A DNA stretch of 35,032 nucleotides from Carnobacterium sp. GTDB lineage: Bacteria > Bacillota > Bacilli > Lactobacillales > Carnobacteriaceae. Position numbers and translations under genes: made by a program. The notes beneath the pieces were generated by a model. That model was not told the DNA's origin and did no database searches. It saw nothing but the letters and a program-made list of their open reading frames with translations. The DNA lies in the NCBI GenBank assembly GCA_020431645.1, contig JAGQHW010000009.1, positions 1 to 35,032 on the forward strand, given 5' to 3'. Positions 33,968-35,032 of this stretch are shown here, in pieces; within the stretch, counting starts at the first letter, position 1; every line of letters starts with the position of its first letter.

Positions 33968-33995
33968 TAACTACAGTTATTAAGTGTGCTATAAT
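33968..33995 (+). promoter_or_regulatory. Extended -10 promoter of the secreted protein gene
   Basis: TATAAT (33990-33995) is preceded by TG one base upstream (TGCTATAAT). No good -35 is visible. The palindrome TAACTACAGTTA (33968-33979) lies in the -35 region and could be a regulator site. Confidence 0.55.
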
Positions 33996-34029
33996 CATAC
34001 TGTTAAATAAGAATTTTGGAGGAGAAAGA

Positions 34030-34599
34030 GTGAAAAAGAAAGTCGTATTTTTATTTTTTGTATTATTTACTATATTAAGTGCTAAGCCGGTATCAGCTAT
34101 AGAATCAATCTCAAGCTCAGCTTTTAATCAAGATGGTTTTGAAGTGAAAGTGGAGACGACCAAAGATAACTATAAGAAGAATGAGAGTGTCGATTTAAAT
34201 TTAACGATCAAAAATAATAATAATTTTTCAATTAATAATATAACTATAAGTAGTCTTATACCAGATACACTGAAATTGAAAGAAGCAATTCCTGATATTG
34301 TAATAAAAGAATTAAAACCTAACGAAACGTACTCACTTTCTAATCCAATTACTATGAAATTTTCTTCGTCAGAATTAGAGAATAATAATGAGACGATTGG
34401 GGAAAATCCGGAATTAGAAAATGACAGCAGTACTATTGGGAAAGATTCAGTAATAGTCAAACCAGAAAATGATTCAAAAAATAAAACAAATTTTCCTGAT
34501 ATCATAACAGATTTGTCTGAAAAAAATAATCAATTAATACATATAAAAAAGAAACAATCAGACTTATTGGGACTGGGAAAAAACTCAGTCTCTGAATAA
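34030..34599 (+). CDS. Secreted surface-type protein, C-terminus truncated by an IS
   Basis: The start is GTG at 34030 behind GGAGGAG, rather than the earlier ATG at 33943, which has no RBS. Residues 1-25 form a signal peptide with lysines, a hydrophobic core (VVFLFFVLFTILS) and cleavage after PVSA. Residues ~35-115 look like a beta-sandwich (CARDB/DUF11-like), with NESVDLNLTIKNNNNFSINN and ELKPNETYSLS. The rest is Asn/Ser/Glu-rich linker. The IS terminal repeat begins at about 34569, so roughly the last nine residues and the stop codon come from the IS. The original C-terminus, perhaps a wall anchor, is missing. Whether a stable protein is made is unknown. Confidence 0.75.
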   Translation: MKKKVVFLFFVLFTILSAKPVSAIESISSSAFNQDGFEVKVETTKDNYKKNESVDLNLTIKNNNNFSINNITISSLIPDTLKLKEAIPDIVIKELKPNETYSLSNPITMKFSSSELENNNETIGENPELENDSSTIGKDSVIVKPENDSKNKTNFPDIITDLSEKNNQLIHIKKKQSDLLGLGKNSVSE

Positions 34600-34600
34600 A

Positions 34601-34642
34601 AAAATCCCCAACTCCTTCAATTAGAAAGTGTTGGGGATTTTT
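34601..34642 (+). terminator. Terminator inside the IS left end
   Basis: AAAATCCCCAAC pairs with GTTGGGGATTTTT. It lies between the terminal repeat and the transposase start, where it would insulate the transposase from outside transcription, a common arrangement in insertion sequences. Confidence 0.85.
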
Positions 34643-34716
34643 ATCGTTTTAAAAGACACAGTGAGCCAAATACCTTATAATTTAAGTACGACCAAAAACC
34701 AAAGGAGTGACTCACT

Positions 34717-35032
34717 ATGTATCAAAATTATAACACAATGGAAACAGCCTTAACACTACAATTGGATTTTACAATCCCGAATGATCATGAAGCCCGCCTC
34801 ATTAGCCGTTTTGTCGATTCGATTCCTTCGGAATTTCTTCTTGAAGAGACGTCTCATACAGGTCGTCCTGCTTTTCATCCCGCCATGCTTTTAAAAATGT
34901 GTTTGTTTGCCTATAGTCGCACAACCTTTTCTGGACGTAAAATGGAACGGATGAATGAAGAATCCATTCCTATGAAGTGGTTAACGGGCGATACTTCTGT
35001 TAGCTACAAGACCATCAACAACTTCCGTTCAA
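34717..35032 (+). CDS. IS1182-family transposase, N-terminal fragment (runs off right edge)
   Basis: The first 105 codons of a transposase are present with no stop before the edge. The segment ending MLLKMCLFAYSRTTFSGRKM, followed by the IPMKWLTGDTSVSYKTINNF block, is the DUF772-type N-terminal domain of IS1182 transposases. AAAGGAGTGA sits seven bases before the ATG. The DDE catalytic region lies outside the window. The fragment at the left edge would complete a protein of the same family. Confidence 0.92.
   Translation, partial: MYQNYNTMETALTLQLDFTIPNDHEARLISRFVDSIPSEFLLEETSHTGRPAFHPAMLLKMCLFAYSRTTFSGRKMERMNEESIPMKWLTGDTSVSYKTINNFRS

Larger units (their letters stand above)
34569..35032 (+). 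mobile_element. IS1182-family insertion sequence, left-hand part
   Basis: The candidate left repeat GGGACTGGGAAAAAACT (34569-34585) is followed by a terminator, an RBS and the transposase start, and runs off the right edge. The junction with the interrupted secreted-protein gene falls at about 34568-34571. Confidence 0.75.

Noticed and set aside
34170-34505. 111-residue ORF on the minus strand inside the secreted protein gene
   Set aside because: It is antisense to a gene with a signal peptide, RBS and promoter. Its Phe/Ile/Leu/Ser-rich composition is what results from reading Asn/Lys/Glu-rich codons backwards.

Overview
The window is AT-rich, densely coded DNA from a low-GC Gram-positive bacterium. 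Strong AGGAGG-type ribosome binding sites, several GTG starts, a cre-like CcpA site, PTS and ROK genes and E. faecalis-like selenium genes point to the Lactobacillales (Enterococcus, Vagococcus or Carnobacterium-like). The exact genus cannot be fixed from sequence alone. I see no rRNA, tRNA, CRISPR array or prophage.

The two ends hold parts of IS1182-type transposases in the same orientation. The left edge carries a C-terminal part with its right terminal repeat. The right edge carries a left terminal repeat, an insulating terminator and an N-terminal part. The window is therefore either a segment between two direct IS copies or a contig broken at a repeated IS. The right-hand IS has cut into a secreted protein gene.

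From left to right: (a) 0.5-4.3 kb: a zinc-ribbon peptide; an aldehyde dehydrogenase operon with an MsrA that carries a bacteriocin-immunity-like N-terminus; a nucleoid-associated protein. (b) 4.4-7.4 kb: a persulfide-response operon, made of a four-module protein (CoA-disulfide reductase, rhodanese, TusA, DsrE) and a CstR-type sensor, under a promoter whose spacer and -10 are covered by a GC-tract palindrome. (c) 7.5-9.6 kb: dapF-dapL, the last two steps to meso-diaminopimelate by the aminotransferase route. (d) 9.8-12.8 kb: a GNAT acetyltransferase and feoAB behind a DtxR-like iron box. (e) 12.9-17.1 kb: an SDR-like protein divergent from an AraC regulator with two DNA-binding modules, then a decayed stretch with an orphan AbrB-type antitoxin, a TPR pseudogene and a HEAT-repeat protein. 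(f) 17.2-20.9 kb: a ROK repressor divergent from a PTS EIIC and a TIM-barrel-like partner of unknown function, with a perfect 10-bp inverted repeat at the promoter. (g) 21.1-24.7 kb: conserved proteins of unknown function (DUF6508, DUF4256, DUF2254, an unnamed family, DUF924). (h) 24.8-29.5 kb: an opine-dehydrogenase-like enzyme and a YfcC-type carrier, divergent from a two-component system and preceded by a cre site. (i) 29.7-33.8 kb: a selenium operon mnmH-selD-yedF-DUF3343-cysteine desulfurase. (j) 34.0-35.0 kb: the IS-truncated secreted protein and the IS.

The most coherent functional theme is sulfur and selenium chemistry. The persulfide operon and the selenium operon both use rhodanese, TusA-like and DsrE-like modules. 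The least described units are the opine/YfcC/two-component locus and the MsrA fusion.
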